A stretch of DNA of 64,000 nt from positions 1-64,000 of the forward strand of contig NZ_PJBC01000005.1 of assembly GCF_002836515.1 (NCBI RefSeq), given 5' to 3'. Shown here in pieces: positions 28,801-35,984 of this stretch (its first letter is position 1; each line of letters begins with the position of its first letter). Below the pieces are notes generated by a model. It was given only the letters and a program-made list of their open reading frames with translations, was not told the origin of the DNA and did not search any database. Made by a program: the position numbers and the translations under genes. Origin of the DNA: Pseudomonas sp. Choline-02u-1 (GTDB taxonomy: Bacteria; Pseudomonadota; Gammaproteobacteria; Pseudomonadales; Pseudomonadaceae).

Positions 28801-31800
28801 GGATAACGAGTATGGCTTTACACCTTACGAACCGGTTCCCGAGGAATATCTTGTGCTCTGTGAGATTGCTCCCGGTGCCTGCGCCCCGATGGCGCGCAGT
28901 GTATGGGCCCCTGGCAACTGGATGGGCATGCCGGATTACACACCGATGAACGATGACGAATTGTTCTGGTGCTCCATCGATCCGGCGCTGTGCATTGAAA
29001 ACAATCCGAGCAAGAGCGCCCAGGCCCACACGCAGATGTTCAGCCTTTTGCGTACTGGCACCGGCGACCTGGATTTGATGGCGGCCGGTAATCTGAGCAT
29101 GGCTTCACCTTTCGGTGTGTACACCGCCGGCACTCAATCGGGTGACGTCGATGCGCGTTATAACCAAGCGCGCGGCCGGCTGTCGGCTGATGGATCGGTA
29201 TTGGGCAGCGCTGGCAGCGATTACGAAAAATGGGTCGATGGCGGCAGTGCCAGCCTTTATCAGGCCTGGTATCCACAGATGGGCGGTAACCTGACGATCA
29301 ATGCTGGCGGGTCTGTGTCCGGCGACGTGCTCGGGCGTCGCTCGGTCGCCACGGGCGACGGTACGCGGGAGCAGGTGCCGAGTGTGGCAGTGGGCAATTG
29401 GCTGTGGCGCCAGGGCACCGGCAACAACGATGTACCGACTGCCTGGTGGATCAACTTCGGCAGCTACGCTGCGCAGCCAATGCCGGCACAGGGCGTGGAA
29501 ACCAAGCCTTATCTGGTGGGTTTTACCGGGTTCGGTACGCTGGGCGGCGGCAACATCAGTCTGAGCGCTGGCGCAGATGCCGGCATGCTAAAGCCCATGG
29601 GCGATGACAAGTATGCGTCGTATCCACGTAGTCAGGGGTTGATCGTGGCAGTCGGCAGTACGGGACGCGTGGGCAGCGACGGTAACCTGCAACTGACCGG
29701 TGGCGGAGATCTGGATATTCGTCTGGGCGGTGTCCTCAATCCGTCTCTGCAAGCACGTGCCGGCCTGCAAGGTACCGGCACGCCGACCCACGATTTGCAG
29801 GGCGCGCTCATCAACCTGCGCGGCGCGGCGCAACTGACGGGCGCAGCGTTGGGCGGAATCAATCTGCAGTACGGCGCTTCTGCGCTGTTTCATGACCCAA
29901 GGGAAACGCGCGCTTTCGATCCGTTCAACTCGACGGCCAGCAATGCCAGTGGTGGGCTGGTGCTGATTCCCGGCGACTCCGGCATGCGCCTCAACACTCG
30001 GGGTGATCTGGTGCTGGGTGGCGCCACGGATCCGGGTCGCGTGCGGTTACAAAACTCCACACCGTTTACCACGGCCGATGGCGTTTACCATGCGGGTGGC
30101 GGCTTGAGTGGTTTCTCGCTGTGGACCGATCACACCGCCATCGATTTATTCTCGGCGGGCGGTAACCTGACACCGAGCACTCAATTGATGGAGACCACCG
30201 GGCAGGACCCCGTCGCCGGGCTTAACACGTCACCTACGGATGACCGCTTCGTCATTCCTTCGATATTGCGTGCGGTGGCCGGCCAAGGCTCTATTTACGC
30301 GGGACCATCAGCCACTTACGGCGTAGGCAACCCGGCACCGGTCGTGGGCTATTCGTTGCTATTGGCACCTTCCAGCGCGGGGCAACTTGAACTGATCGCA
30401 GGGGATTCGATCTATGCCGGTGGCTACGCGATCAATCAGTCAGGGGCCAGCCCGGCGGCACTCGCCACGCCGTTGACGCCTGCGTTCAATGGCTACGCCA
30501 ACAACCAGTTCAGTCGCCCTGTCATGACCAATGCCGGCAGCGACGGCGTATTGGCGGCAACCAATTCGCGCTATCCGCTGTTTGCCTTTGGTCCCGATAG
30601 CTATTCGGGCTTGAGCAGTGTTCAGGGGCCGGCGCGCTTCTATGCACTGACCGGTGACCTGGTAGGAATTCGCACGGGCGAAACGCTGGCGTTCGCGACC
30701 ACGAAGCGCACCTGGTATGAATCGGCAGGCCCGGTCTGGATGGTGGCAGGGCGCGACATCGTGGCGTCCGGTACCAACCTGGGCCAACCCACGAATGCGC
30801 CCACCGGCGGCATGGGGCGCAATAACGAACAGGTCGCATCGACCGGCAATCTGTTCGTGCATAACGATGCGCGCGACATTTCGAGGGTTTCGGCCGGGCG
30901 CGACATTCTGTACAGCAGCTTCGACATTGCCGGCCCAGGGGTTCTGGACGTCAGTGCAGGGCGCAATATCATGATGGGAGATCGCGCCAGCATCACCAGC
31001 CTCGGCCCTCTCGCGGCGGGTGATCATCGCTCCGGTGCAACTATTGTGATGCAATCAGGCGCGGGCGCGCAGGGGCCGAATTACTCGCGGTTCGTTGCGC
31101 GTTATCTGAACCCGCAAAACGTCGCGGATTCGGCTGTGGCCCTGAGCGCGCAACCGGGCAAAGTGGTCAAGACCTATGTCGAAGAACTGCAGAGTTGGCT
31201 GAGCCTCGGTTATGGCTTCAAGGGTAGCGATGAACAGGCGCAAGCCTTCTTCGCCGCACTGCCGAGTACCGAGCAGGCGATCTTCGCCCGCCAGGTGTAC
31301 TTCGCCGAACTGCGCGCCGGCGGCCTGGAATATACCGATGCCAATGGCCCGCGCACCGGCAGTTACCTGCGCGGTCGCAATGCCATTGCGGCGTTGTTCC
31401 CGAACACCGATGTGGCGGGCAATCCGATTCGCTACGACGGCGATATCACCCTGTACGGCGGCGCCGGGGTCAAGACGCTGTTTGGCGGCGATATCCAGAT
31501 GCTCACGCCGGGCGGTGGTCAGGTGTTCGGCATCGAAGGCGCGGCGCCACCGTCGACGGCGGGGATCATCACTCAGGGCTCGGGCGATATTCAACTGTAC
31601 TCGCAAGGCAGCATTCTGCTCGGCCAGAGCAGGATCATGACGACGTTCGGCGGCTCGATTCTCGGCTGGTCCGCCGAGGGCGACATCAACGCCGGTCGCG
31701 GCTCGAAAACCACTGTGGTCTACACGCCGCCAAAACGCGTCTATGACACCTGGGGCAACGTCACGCTGTCGCCGTCGGTGCCGAGCACCGGCGCCGGTAT

Positions 31801-32287
31801 CGCCACGCTCAACCCGATCGCCGAAGTGGCGCCGGGCAACATCGACCTGATCGCGCCGCTGGGCACCATCGATGCCGGCGAAGCGGGGATTCGCGTGTCG
31901 GGCAACGTCAACATCGCTGCGCTGACGGTAGTCAACGCCGCGAACATTTCGGTGCAGGGCAAGGCGACCGGCGTGCCCGTGGTGTCGGCGGTCAACACCG
32001 GCGCAATCACCTCGGCCAGTTCGGCAGCATCCTCGGCGACCCAAGCGGCGGAAGACGTCGCCCGTCAGCAACAGGCGGCGGCGCGGCAGAATCAGGCCTC
32101 GGTGTTCACCGTGCAGGTATTGAGCTTCGGCAACGAGCAACTGGCGCCGTCGCGCGATGGTGCCAGCCGGGCACCGGCGACGGGCTACAACCCCGACAGC
32201 CCGGTGCAGGTACTCGGCGCCGGCGCGCTGGATGAACAGGCGAAACAGCAGCTGACCGAGGAGGAGCGTGGGCAGCTGACGTTGTAA
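19802..32287 (+). CDS. pdtA: Giant TpsA-like exoprotein, PdtA family
   Basis: 4161 aa from the ATG at 19802 (AAAGGA upstream; a GTG sits just before it). The N-terminus has an extended signal region (hydrophobic near residues 35-55), a Gln/Ala-rich helical linker and then a two-partner secretion domain at about 130-300 (ILNWETFNVGRNTTVEF, NRNGIVFSGGSQVN). The long body is made of beta-helix repeats. A DUF3739 domain lies near 3870-4065 (DITLYGG, DIQMLTPGGG, DLIAPLGTIDAGEAGI), then an Ala/Gln-rich tail. The size and domains match PdtA of P. aeruginosa (about 4200 aa, phosphate-depletion regulated, next to hxc and lapA). The cognate TpsB transporter PdtB is not adjacent. Confidence 0.85.
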   Translation: MLARTSRRSTRIQPIKRGAGDPAQWLLKPLAQAVALCLVAGSAEAATAFSSTWFAAKGAAQQASASRPGGGGLPGMTPPLAQQQRASQQLQRSLQTLNNTVAAIAAQQAAQAAGRAAALGSVQVVPDGLGEGGLKIDNSLSQGWLNAKGPQQTQADGKTTVKIEQTADKAILNWETFNVGRNTTVEFAQQANWAVLNRVNDPSARASQIQGQIKADGTVMLINRNGIVFSGGSQVNVRNLVAAAANMTDAQFRDRGLYFDSTGSQPTFTDAAGQVLVERGAAIQTHQPALSTDAGGYTLLLGQDVQNDGSISTAKGQTVMGAGDRFYIRKGSGTDGNVYSTTFGSEVIPGFKADSSGKVSNTGLIQASTGDITLTGRDVLQNGVLLASTSVATRGTVHLLNPASDAQGRVTLGENGVSAILLDSSDLTALDSQREAALIGVNADNRIRSDQSRIDIASGGTVEFKSGSITLATGGQVAVAAGRRSLLREGAVVDVSGALGVKVAMEANNIKINVQGNEQRDAPLNRENGALNSSDIWVDVRELVFVPAGTNGYATDRWYTAGGLLEVGGYLGTQGHGVGEWMAQGGEVRFSGNDVISENGSLINVSGGTLDVQGGEIRQSWLRGADGRLYEVSRAPGDILYSGLYKGYESHSERWGQTDYFHSPLIAPTRRQETGYTVGRDAGQLVIATRNAVLEGQLLGEVFQGERQNQAPRAALDGYAQPQTARARRGQLVVGNYDAAYVAASAGLLYQLDPLLDQVQVGSARASAANAGLTDAVAAERAGKLFLDAGLLNGFQLGALKISAKNTIEVDEGVTVDHGGDITLFSPDVQVNADLIAQGGSLQLGNVLNQLATDRRDDTSLQVPTGKQARVTVAQGVQLQARGLWSNLSSNPDDADGLAYLNGGTVSIRSSGDIVLASGSLVDVTSGGAILASGKTRGGKGGDVTLESSANSAPGQSRLVLDGEVQGYGVNGGGTLTVQASKVRIGGAGAVAEEQSLRLTPELFQTGFSAYNIIGLKGMEVADETIIDVQMPVYRFGESASTIASGTSPRAALELWTPTLFQEDPLKGVLTQRAGASVALQAGATLAGLIDPANSPLSLGEGARISVDPGQRIGLRGAGQITVDGELNTWGGTVDIRQQQFGAIDVATSLQEADPTLHNRSIWIGDHASIDVAGRAVTAVDALGRVYGQVGKGGSIIVGGEIDAKKVTATAADAYVIVRQGARLEASGAQAVIDSGERGPVRVATDGGRISLSAYNGLFIEGSLQANAGGAGAAGGRLEIALDTPAYGAGGLTNAVRVPRELIIGQGPGSALPQALQAGEASSLLRYGRTRLSADQLMSGGFDSLSLLSNGLMTFDGDVDLHMGQSLSLFAGSLSLADSAQDSARVNLSAPYLRLSGPGTYLSSDVKVRPRVMSNPTAQLSSAQFTASANLLDLGNSLSFGTEGTLVQTAAPALAVSRRGFGLVTLDSQGDMRFLEPTDEQQRSRLWTPGDMHLRAAQIYPASGVSADVRVGYQTQAGSVPEYTLRIGSYGPAPTLLPYSVFGSLTFSAGQIEQGGVIRAPLGLISLGDDSIVKTGELHLLPGSVTSVSAAGLVMPYGGTTDGIDYRYNDKSVFLNGIASAASGVILDAQYTDVQAGAVIDLSGGGDLRGAGFVSGRGGSTDARFNPLVRNATDGTFSLPGLASNPVYAIVAGDQSRYAPMLAEAGAVDPRIGQQITLGAGVTGLAPGTYALLPSTFALLPGAFRVEINGQAMAGSMDGALKLRNGSWTTAGQLSIANTGIRDSLPSQVIVTSADVLRRYSQYNETGFTQFVLNDAARRGLPRARTPLDGNTLHLRMVSGGEHDTALDFDGQVLFKPAEGGVIGTAVVQGGYTGGDFEILGAGHTRTPGFDGVSLYADTLNRLNAGRLTIGGTPTVYYGSEGGSIKVIGNIAAIRLREGAILSAPEVVLSSNSASGGITIDAGAGINTLGRGAVPYDAAAGFVYAPERSSLLVVSNGWTPVLAPAEGGGGSIRIGNCPTADCTAAALLYSNGSIIAATDKDFELGESVRFGTRQLGLSVGVVNAGSQQALAAASGRVPAGLTLNQSVLDRLLQGDTQFGAPALETLSLVARDAFNFFGSVTLDTLDPKTGQSRLQNLVLGSPAIYGSGAATDVATIRTRNLIWNGATQAPGTVVKDGAGTGHGTLDIQAQRIELGYGPNPQPNGLDRNDRLTLGFANVNLNASERITANHKGSLAVYESQGAYDAVKGFSYSGGNLNLHTPLLTGEAASVSDLKAGNRLTLSGTATTAVADALGAQLSLTARNVVLDSRIVLASGKLLVNAEDDLTLGSGAQVDMAGRVLPFNDVKKYSWGGDVSLQSNNGNIRQSAGSRIDLSAVNNQAGQLSVVALGTDAGQVDLQGQISGTSSGYYDAGGTWVPYKAGGVDIRAQRLEGDLSQAFASLNQRLNAGGVVGSRSFQFKQGNLLVGNGLKAGEVNVSVDNGNLTVDGLIDASGERVGSIRLAAKNALTLTGNAVLDAHGRVLRVDSYGKIIDAPNRAMVELNSTDGVLTLAAGARIDLRHGTDALTGNQAGQRDGLSRGTLELNAPRLGGGDIAVDASGTLTVQGARSIGLNAVRRYSDAADGTDPAASGRPYQVIDQAYLDAIHADSSGFIDAALNNSDLLQRKLAGLNNATYADAFHLRPGVEIVSKTADGDLVVQGDLDLSGYRYASLNPHTRLTSVYGSGEAGNLLIRAGGNLDIYGSINDGFAPPPETVDDAGWKLLPGIQPFGGDLIVPGSGVSLAEGTLFPVGATLNYDLPIQAATLAAGTVLPVQATLAAPYSLQGGTVLAGDVHDAMGNLIYAAGTLLDNAVTLPAGSRLGAGIRLNDATALQTLLWPKGVPLPGAVDADNRTVGVGLNGTLALLRGSLIPSMTNVKLVDGTVYLDLRPANGEQQGRNWAIASMLPAGSASWSMRMVAGADLAAADSRSVKPQTSVGNLQMADTHYGVSMTEVAGKLVWAVDNEYGFTPYEPVPEEYLVLCEIAPGACAPMARSVWAPGNWMGMPDYTPMNDDELFWCSIDPALCIENNPSKSAQAHTQMFSLLRTGTGDLDLMAAGNLSMASPFGVYTAGTQSGDVDARYNQARGRLSADGSVLGSAGSDYEKWVDGGSASLYQAWYPQMGGNLTINAGGSVSGDVLGRRSVATGDGTREQVPSVAVGNWLWRQGTGNNDVPTAWWINFGSYAAQPMPAQGVETKPYLVGFTGFGTLGGGNISLSAGADAGMLKPMGDDKYASYPRSQGLIVAVGSTGRVGSDGNLQLTGGGDLDIRLGGVLNPSLQARAGLQGTGTPTHDLQGALINLRGAAQLTGAALGGINLQYGASALFHDPRETRAFDPFNSTASNASGGLVLIPGDSGMRLNTRGDLVLGGATDPGRVRLQNSTPFTTADGVYHAGGGLSGFSLWTDHTAIDLFSAGGNLTPSTQLMETTGQDPVAGLNTSPTDDRFVIPSILRAVAGQGSIYAGPSATYGVGNPAPVVGYSLLLAPSSAGQLELIAGDSIYAGGYAINQSGASPAALATPLTPAFNGYANNQFSRPVMTNAGSDGVLAATNSRYPLFAFGPDSYSGLSSVQGPARFYALTGDLVGIRTGETLAFATTKRTWYESAGPVWMVAGRDIVASGTNLGQPTNAPTGGMGRNNEQVASTGNLFVHNDARDISRVSAGRDILYSSFDIAGPGVLDVSAGRNIMMGDRASITSLGPLAAGDHRSGATIVMQSGAGAQGPNYSRFVARYLNPQNVADSAVALSAQPGKVVKTYVEELQSWLSLGYGFKGSDEQAQAFFAALPSTEQAIFARQVYFAELRAGGLEYTDANGPRTGSYLRGRNAIAALFPNTDVAGNPIRYDGDITLYGGAGVKTLFGGDIQMLTPGGGQVFGIEGAAPPSTAGIITQGSGDIQLYSQGSILLGQSRIMTTFGGSILGWSAEGDINAGRGSKTTVVYTPPKRVYDTWGNVTLSPSVPSTGAGIATLNPIAEVAPGNIDLIAPLGTIDAGEAGIRVSGNVNIAALTVVNAANISVQGKATGVPVVSAVNTGAITSASSAASSATQAAEDVARQQQAAARQNQASVFTVQVLSFGNEQLAPSRDGASRAPATGYNPDSPVQVLGAGALDEQAKQQLTEEERGQLTL

Positions 32288-32310
32288 AAGACTCTCGTGC
32301 AGTACGTTTG

Positions 32311-32335
32311 GGCGGCCGGTTGGCCGCCTTTGTTT
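32311..32335 (+). terminator. Terminator after pdtA
   Basis: Perfect 7-bp stem GGCGGCC/GGCCGCC with a GGTT loop followed by TTTGTTT; it just touches the 3' end of the convergent toxin gene. Confidence 0.8.
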
Positions 32336-32645
32336 AGAGTGAAGGGGTTAGGGGATATTTTTGTCGAGCGTGAAGCACCCTGAGTATGTCGATCTCCCCA
32401 TTCACCCGATAAACCAGCAGATAGTTTGGATGAATCACCATTTCGCGAGTGCCAGACACCCGACCGGATCGGTCGCCATGGGGTATGGAAGAAAGTTTCT
32501 GCGCTGCGGCAACGGCTTTACGTTGAAAGGAAACCGAAGCAACGGAGTTGTGCTGATCGATGTAATCAATGATGTCAGCCAGTTGACGAATAGCCTTGTA
32601 GCTCCATTTAACCCGCAGCGCGGCGCTTCCTGCGGTTTTCTTCAT
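32334..32645 (-). CDS. RelE/ParE-family toxin
   Basis: 103 aa. It has the family layout: WSYKAIRQLADIIDYI helix, the GDRSGRVSGTREMVI strand pair, NYLLVYRVNGEIDILRVLHARQKYP at the C-terminus. ParE-like members poison gyrase and RelE-like members cleave mRNA; the sequence does not decide, though the IDILRVLHARQ ending is ParE-like. It is second in a two-gene operon, overlapping the antitoxin by 38 bases. Confidence 0.85.
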   Translation of the reverse strand: MKKTAGSAALRVKWSYKAIRQLADIIDYIDQHNSVASVSFQRKAVAAAQKLSSIPHGDRSGRVSGTREMVIHPNYLLVYRVNGEIDILRVLHARQKYPLTPSL

Positions 32646-32802
32646 TCATCTGATCGAGCAACACCATTGCTTCGGCATGGGGAATGCCAGGGTGCGGATC
32701 ATCAAGTGCTTCCTGGATCTGCGCACGAAACCAAAGGTCGTATTCCGCAGCCTCTTCTTCGGTTTCGAAGTCTGAAACGATAAGTGAAAGTTCAGCGCTC
32801 AT
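32608..32802 (-). CDS. Antitoxin of the RelE/ParE pair
   Basis: 64 aa from the second ATG of an ATGATG pair, placed 5 bases after GGAGG; the frame opens earlier (32820) but that start lacks a site. Acidic middle (FETEEEAAEYDLWFRAQIQEAL) and a basic tail (RRKRRAAG). It resembles the stability-determinant type antitoxins that precede ParE toxins. First gene of the pair, as expected, so that the pair can repress its own promoter. Confidence 0.75.
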   Translation of the reverse strand: MSAELSLIVSDFETEEEAAEYDLWFRAQIQEALDDPHPGIPHAEAMVLLDQMNEENRRKRRAAG

Positions 32803-33032
32803 CATGACCTCCATGATCAATGTGAAGCAGTCTAAGGGGGATGTGGCTTGTTGTCGTCACTGGCGGGACGAGGGAGACATCATCCGCAAACAGACGATGC
32901 AAATCTGTCAGACGCTTCGCTTGTGATGCACGTGAAGTCGATCAGCTGTGTAGTTCGATTCTGTAGGAAATCAGCTTTTGATCATCGGGCTGACGGCCGC
33001 CGCTCAAAGCCGCGGCCACAGCCACGCTGCAG

Positions 33033-33251
33033 TCAGTTACCGTCTGCAACCTTGCGCTCGATCTCATCGACTTTGCGCTGCAGCTCTTCAGCTTCCTGCT
33101 CTTTGACCCGAGTGGAAGAGGGCGTGATGATTTTGTCCACGCCTTCGGTCTTGCCATCGCGGTCCTGCAGATCGCGTTCGACCACGTTCACTGGTTTGCC
33201 GCTGGCATCGGTGGGCGGGGCGTTGGGGGTTTTGTCGTCGTTGGGGTTCAT
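33033..33251 (-). CDS. Conserved small hypothetical protein
   Basis: 72 aa, hydrophilic, with a disordered N-terminus (NPNDDKTPNAPPTDASG) and a C-terminal heptad-like helix (VKEQEAEELQRKVDEIERKV) that could form a coiled coil. A strong AGGAGG lies 9 bases before the ATG. I recall similar small proteins in Pseudomonas; function unknown. Confidence 0.65.
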   Translation of the reverse strand: MNPNDDKTPNAPPTDASGKPVNVVERDLQDRDGKTEGVDKIITPSSTRVKEQEAEELQRKVDEIERKVADGN

Positions 33252-33324
33252 GGCGCTGGCCTCCTGTGGGTGTACATATTGGAGACAGCGCGGCGGCAGA
33301 CGTTCGAAATTTTTCAGCTGCGAG

Positions 33325-33346
33325 GCCCTCTCCCGCAGGAGAGGGC
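33325..33346 (-). terminator. Stable hairpin downstream of the MHS transporter gene
   Basis: Perfect 9-bp stem GCCCTCTCC/GGAGAGGGC with a 4-base loop, 13 bases past the stop of the transporter gene. It has no T-run, so it may stabilise the 3' end rather than terminate transcription. Confidence 0.5.
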
Positions 33347-33358
33347 ACAGCGGTTGTT

Positions 33359-35038
33359 TCAGTCCTTAAGAATGTCGCGATCCTTGGTTTCCGGCAGGAA
33401 GAACGTGCCGAGTATTGCCGTCGCCACTGCAATCACGATCGGGTACCAGAGCCCGTAGTAGATGTCACCGGTGGCGGCGACCATGGCGAACGCCACGGTC
33501 GGCAGGAAGCCGCCGAACCAGCCGTTGCCGATGTGGTAGGGCAGCGACATCGAGGTGTAGCGGATGCGCGTCGGGAACAGTTCGACCAGCCACGCGGCGA
33601 TCGGGCCATAAACCATGGTCACGTAGATCACCAGCACGGTGAGCAGGAGCAGCATCATTGGGTAATTGATTTTCGCCGGATCGGCTTTTTCCGGATAACC
33701 GGCGTCTTTCAACGCTGCGCCGAGGCTGGCGGTGAAGGCGTCGTTGCGGGCCTTGAAGTCGGCGGCGGGGAGGGCGCTGCCTTCGAAACTTTCGATGACG
33801 CGATCACCTATGCGCACCTGCGCGACCGTGTTCGGTTCGGCAGCAACGTTCTCATAAGGAATCGCGCGTTTCGCCAGCAAGGTTTTCGCCAAGTCACAGG
33901 AGCTGGTGAATTTGGCCTTGCCCACCGGATCGAACTGGAATGAACACTGATCAGGATTGGCGATCACTTTGACCGGATTTTTCTCCTGCGCGACGAACAC
34001 GTCCGGGTTGCCGTACTGGGTCAGCGCAGTAAAGATCGGAAAGTAGGTCAAAGCAGCCAGAATGCACCCGGCCATGATGATCGGCTTGCGCCCGATGCGA
34101 TCGGACAGGCTGCCGAAAATCACGAAGAACGGTGTGCCGATCAGCAGCGATCCGGCGATCAGCAGATTGGCGGTCTGCGCGTCGATCTTCAATGTTTGCA
34201 ACAGGAAGAACAGCGCATAGAACTGCCCGGTGTACCAGACCACCGCTTGCCCGGCGGTGCCGCCGAGCAACGACATGATCACCACTTTGAGGTTGTCCCA
34301 GCGTGCAAAGGATTCGGTCAGCGGCGCTTTCGATGCCTTGCCTTCGTCTTTCATTTTCTGAAAGACCGGCGACTCGCTCAGTTGCAGGCGGATGTACACC
34401 GACACGGCCAGCAGAATGATCGACAGCAGAAACGGAATCCGCCAGCCCCACGCCTCGAACGCCTCGTTACCCAGCGCCGTGCGGCAGGCGAGAATCACCA
34501 GCAACGACATGAACAGGCCGAGGGTGGCGGTGGTTTGAATCCACGAAGTGAAAAAGCCACGGCGGTTGCGTGGCGCGTGCTCGGCCACGTAGGTCGCCGC
34601 GCCGCCGTATTCACCACCCAGCGCCAGACCTTGCAGCAGACGCAGGGTGATCAGGATGACCGGGGCGGCGACGCCGATGGTCGCGTAGCCGGGCAGCAGA
34701 CCGACGATTGCCGTGGACACGCCCATGATCACGATGGTGATCAGAAACGTGTGTTTGCGCCCGATCATGTCACCCAGACGCCCGAAGACGATGGCGCCGA
34801 ACGGCCGCACCGCAAACCCGGCGGCGAAGGCCAGCAGGGCAAAGATGAACGCGGTGGTTTCGTTGACGCCGGCGAAGAAGTGCTTGGCGATGATCGCCGC
34901 CAGCGAGCCGTAGAGATAAAAGTCGTACCACTCGAAAACCGTGCCCAGTGAGGAAGCGAAGATGACCTTGCGCTCCTCCTTGGTGATGCCGCCGCTGCGC
35001 GGTGGCGTGCCGGTGGATGCTGTGTCGATTGTGGCCAT
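33359..35038 (-). CDS. MFS transporter, MHS (metabolite:H+ symporter) family
   Basis: 559 aa, about 12 membrane helices. The MHS signatures are clear: SSLGTVFEWYDFYLYG at the first helix, GRLGDMIGRKHTF in loop 2-3, GLALGGEYGGAATYVAEHAP before helix 5, GSLSDRIGRKP in loop 8-9. A hydrophilic insert of about 90 residues between helices 9 and 10 (about 350-440, with two Cys) makes it longer than ordinary ProP-like members; longer members of this kind are common in Pseudomonas. Substrate unknown, probably an organic acid or betaine. GGAG precedes the ATG. Confidence 0.85.
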   Translation of the reverse strand: MATIDTASTGTPPRSGGITKEERKVIFASSLGTVFEWYDFYLYGSLAAIIAKHFFAGVNETTAFIFALLAFAAGFAVRPFGAIVFGRLGDMIGRKHTFLITIVIMGVSTAIVGLLPGYATIGVAAPVILITLRLLQGLALGGEYGGAATYVAEHAPRNRRGFFTSWIQTTATLGLFMSLLVILACRTALGNEAFEAWGWRIPFLLSIILLAVSVYIRLQLSESPVFQKMKDEGKASKAPLTESFARWDNLKVVIMSLLGGTAGQAVVWYTGQFYALFFLLQTLKIDAQTANLLIAGSLLIGTPFFVIFGSLSDRIGRKPIIMAGCILAALTYFPIFTALTQYGNPDVFVAQEKNPVKVIANPDQCSFQFDPVGKAKFTSSCDLAKTLLAKRAIPYENVAAEPNTVAQVRIGDRVIESFEGSALPAADFKARNDAFTASLGAALKDAGYPEKADPAKINYPMMLLLLTVLVIYVTMVYGPIAAWLVELFPTRIRYTSMSLPYHIGNGWFGGFLPTVAFAMVAATGDIYYGLWYPIVIAVATAILGTFFLPETKDRDILKD

Positions 35039-35216
35039 GGGTGTTCTCCGTCGTGCTTATTGTTGTAGGCCGGAGTCCCCCGTTACTGCCTGTCGCACTC
35101 TGGCCCGTTGGCATCTGCCGCCGTTGCTCTAGCGTGAAGCTTGCACAGTCTGACCGCCTCGCAGGGCTGCAAGGTTTCCTGAAGCATAATCAGCTTTTGC
35201 CAGATATCCACTCGGC

Positions 35217-35984
35217 CTACGCTTTGACCCAGCGCTGCCGGCTCCAGGCACTCAACCAGTCGACCAGAAACACCAGCAGCAGCATCGCCAGAATCACCGT
35301 GCTGGCCTGCGCTTCCTGGAACAGGCTCAAACTGACATAGAGCATCTGGCCCAGACCGCCAGCGCCGACAAAACCCAGCACGCTGGCCATGCGGATATTG
35401 TTCTCCCAGCGATACAGGCAGTAGGCGAGCAATTGCGGCGCGAGGTTCGGCAGGGTGCCGTAGCAGAACGCGACAATCGGATTGCCGCCCTGCAGGCGGA
35501 TCGCCTCGGCCGGTTGCGGCGGCGTGTTTTCCAGCGCTTCGGCGAACAACCGACCGAGCACGCCAGTGGTGTGCAGAGCGAGGGCGAGGGTGCCGGCGTT
35601 CGGTCCGAGTCCGGCGGCAAGCACCATCAGCGCCGCCCAAACCAGCTCTGGAATCGCCCGCAAGCCGTTGAGCAGCAGACGCGCCGCGCTTTGCAGCGGC
35701 CAGCCGAAACGCCCGGCAGCGGGCAGCGCGAGGACGATGCCGAACAGCGCCGCGAGCAGGGTGCCCAGCGCGGACATCGCCAGTGTTTCCAAAGAGCCGT
35801 GGACGATGGCTTTGAGGTAGCCCGCGCTCAAGTCAGGGCTGAGAAAACGCTGCACATAACTGCCCATCTGCTTGAGGCTGTTGGCGCTGCCGAGTTCGGC
35901 AAGATCCAGTTCCAGATAAGCGAAGGAAGCGAACGCCGCAAATGCGATCACGACGATCAGCAGCAGGTTGATCAGGCGTCTCAT
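35217..35984 (-). CDS. phnE: ABC transporter permease, PhnE family (second)
   Basis: 255 aa from the ATG at 35984, which overlaps the upstream permease stop (ATGA); the longer frame to 36026 lies inside that gene. About six membrane helices and the binding-protein-dependent transport signature EAIRLQGGNPIVAFCYGTLP, then GFVGAGGLGQML, as in PhnE. Forms the inner-membrane channel, probably as a heterodimer with the neighbouring permease. Last gene of the importer operon. Confidence 0.85.
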   Translation of the reverse strand: MRRLINLLLIVVIAFAAFASFAYLELDLAELGSANSLKQMGSYVQRFLSPDLSAGYLKAIVHGSLETLAMSALGTLLAALFGIVLALPAAGRFGWPLQSAARLLLNGLRAIPELVWAALMVLAAGLGPNAGTLALALHTTGVLGRLFAEALENTPPQPAEAIRLQGGNPIVAFCYGTLPNLAPQLLAYCLYRWENNIRMASVLGFVGAGGLGQMLYVSLSLFQEAQASTVILAMLLLVFLVDWLSAWSRQRWVKA

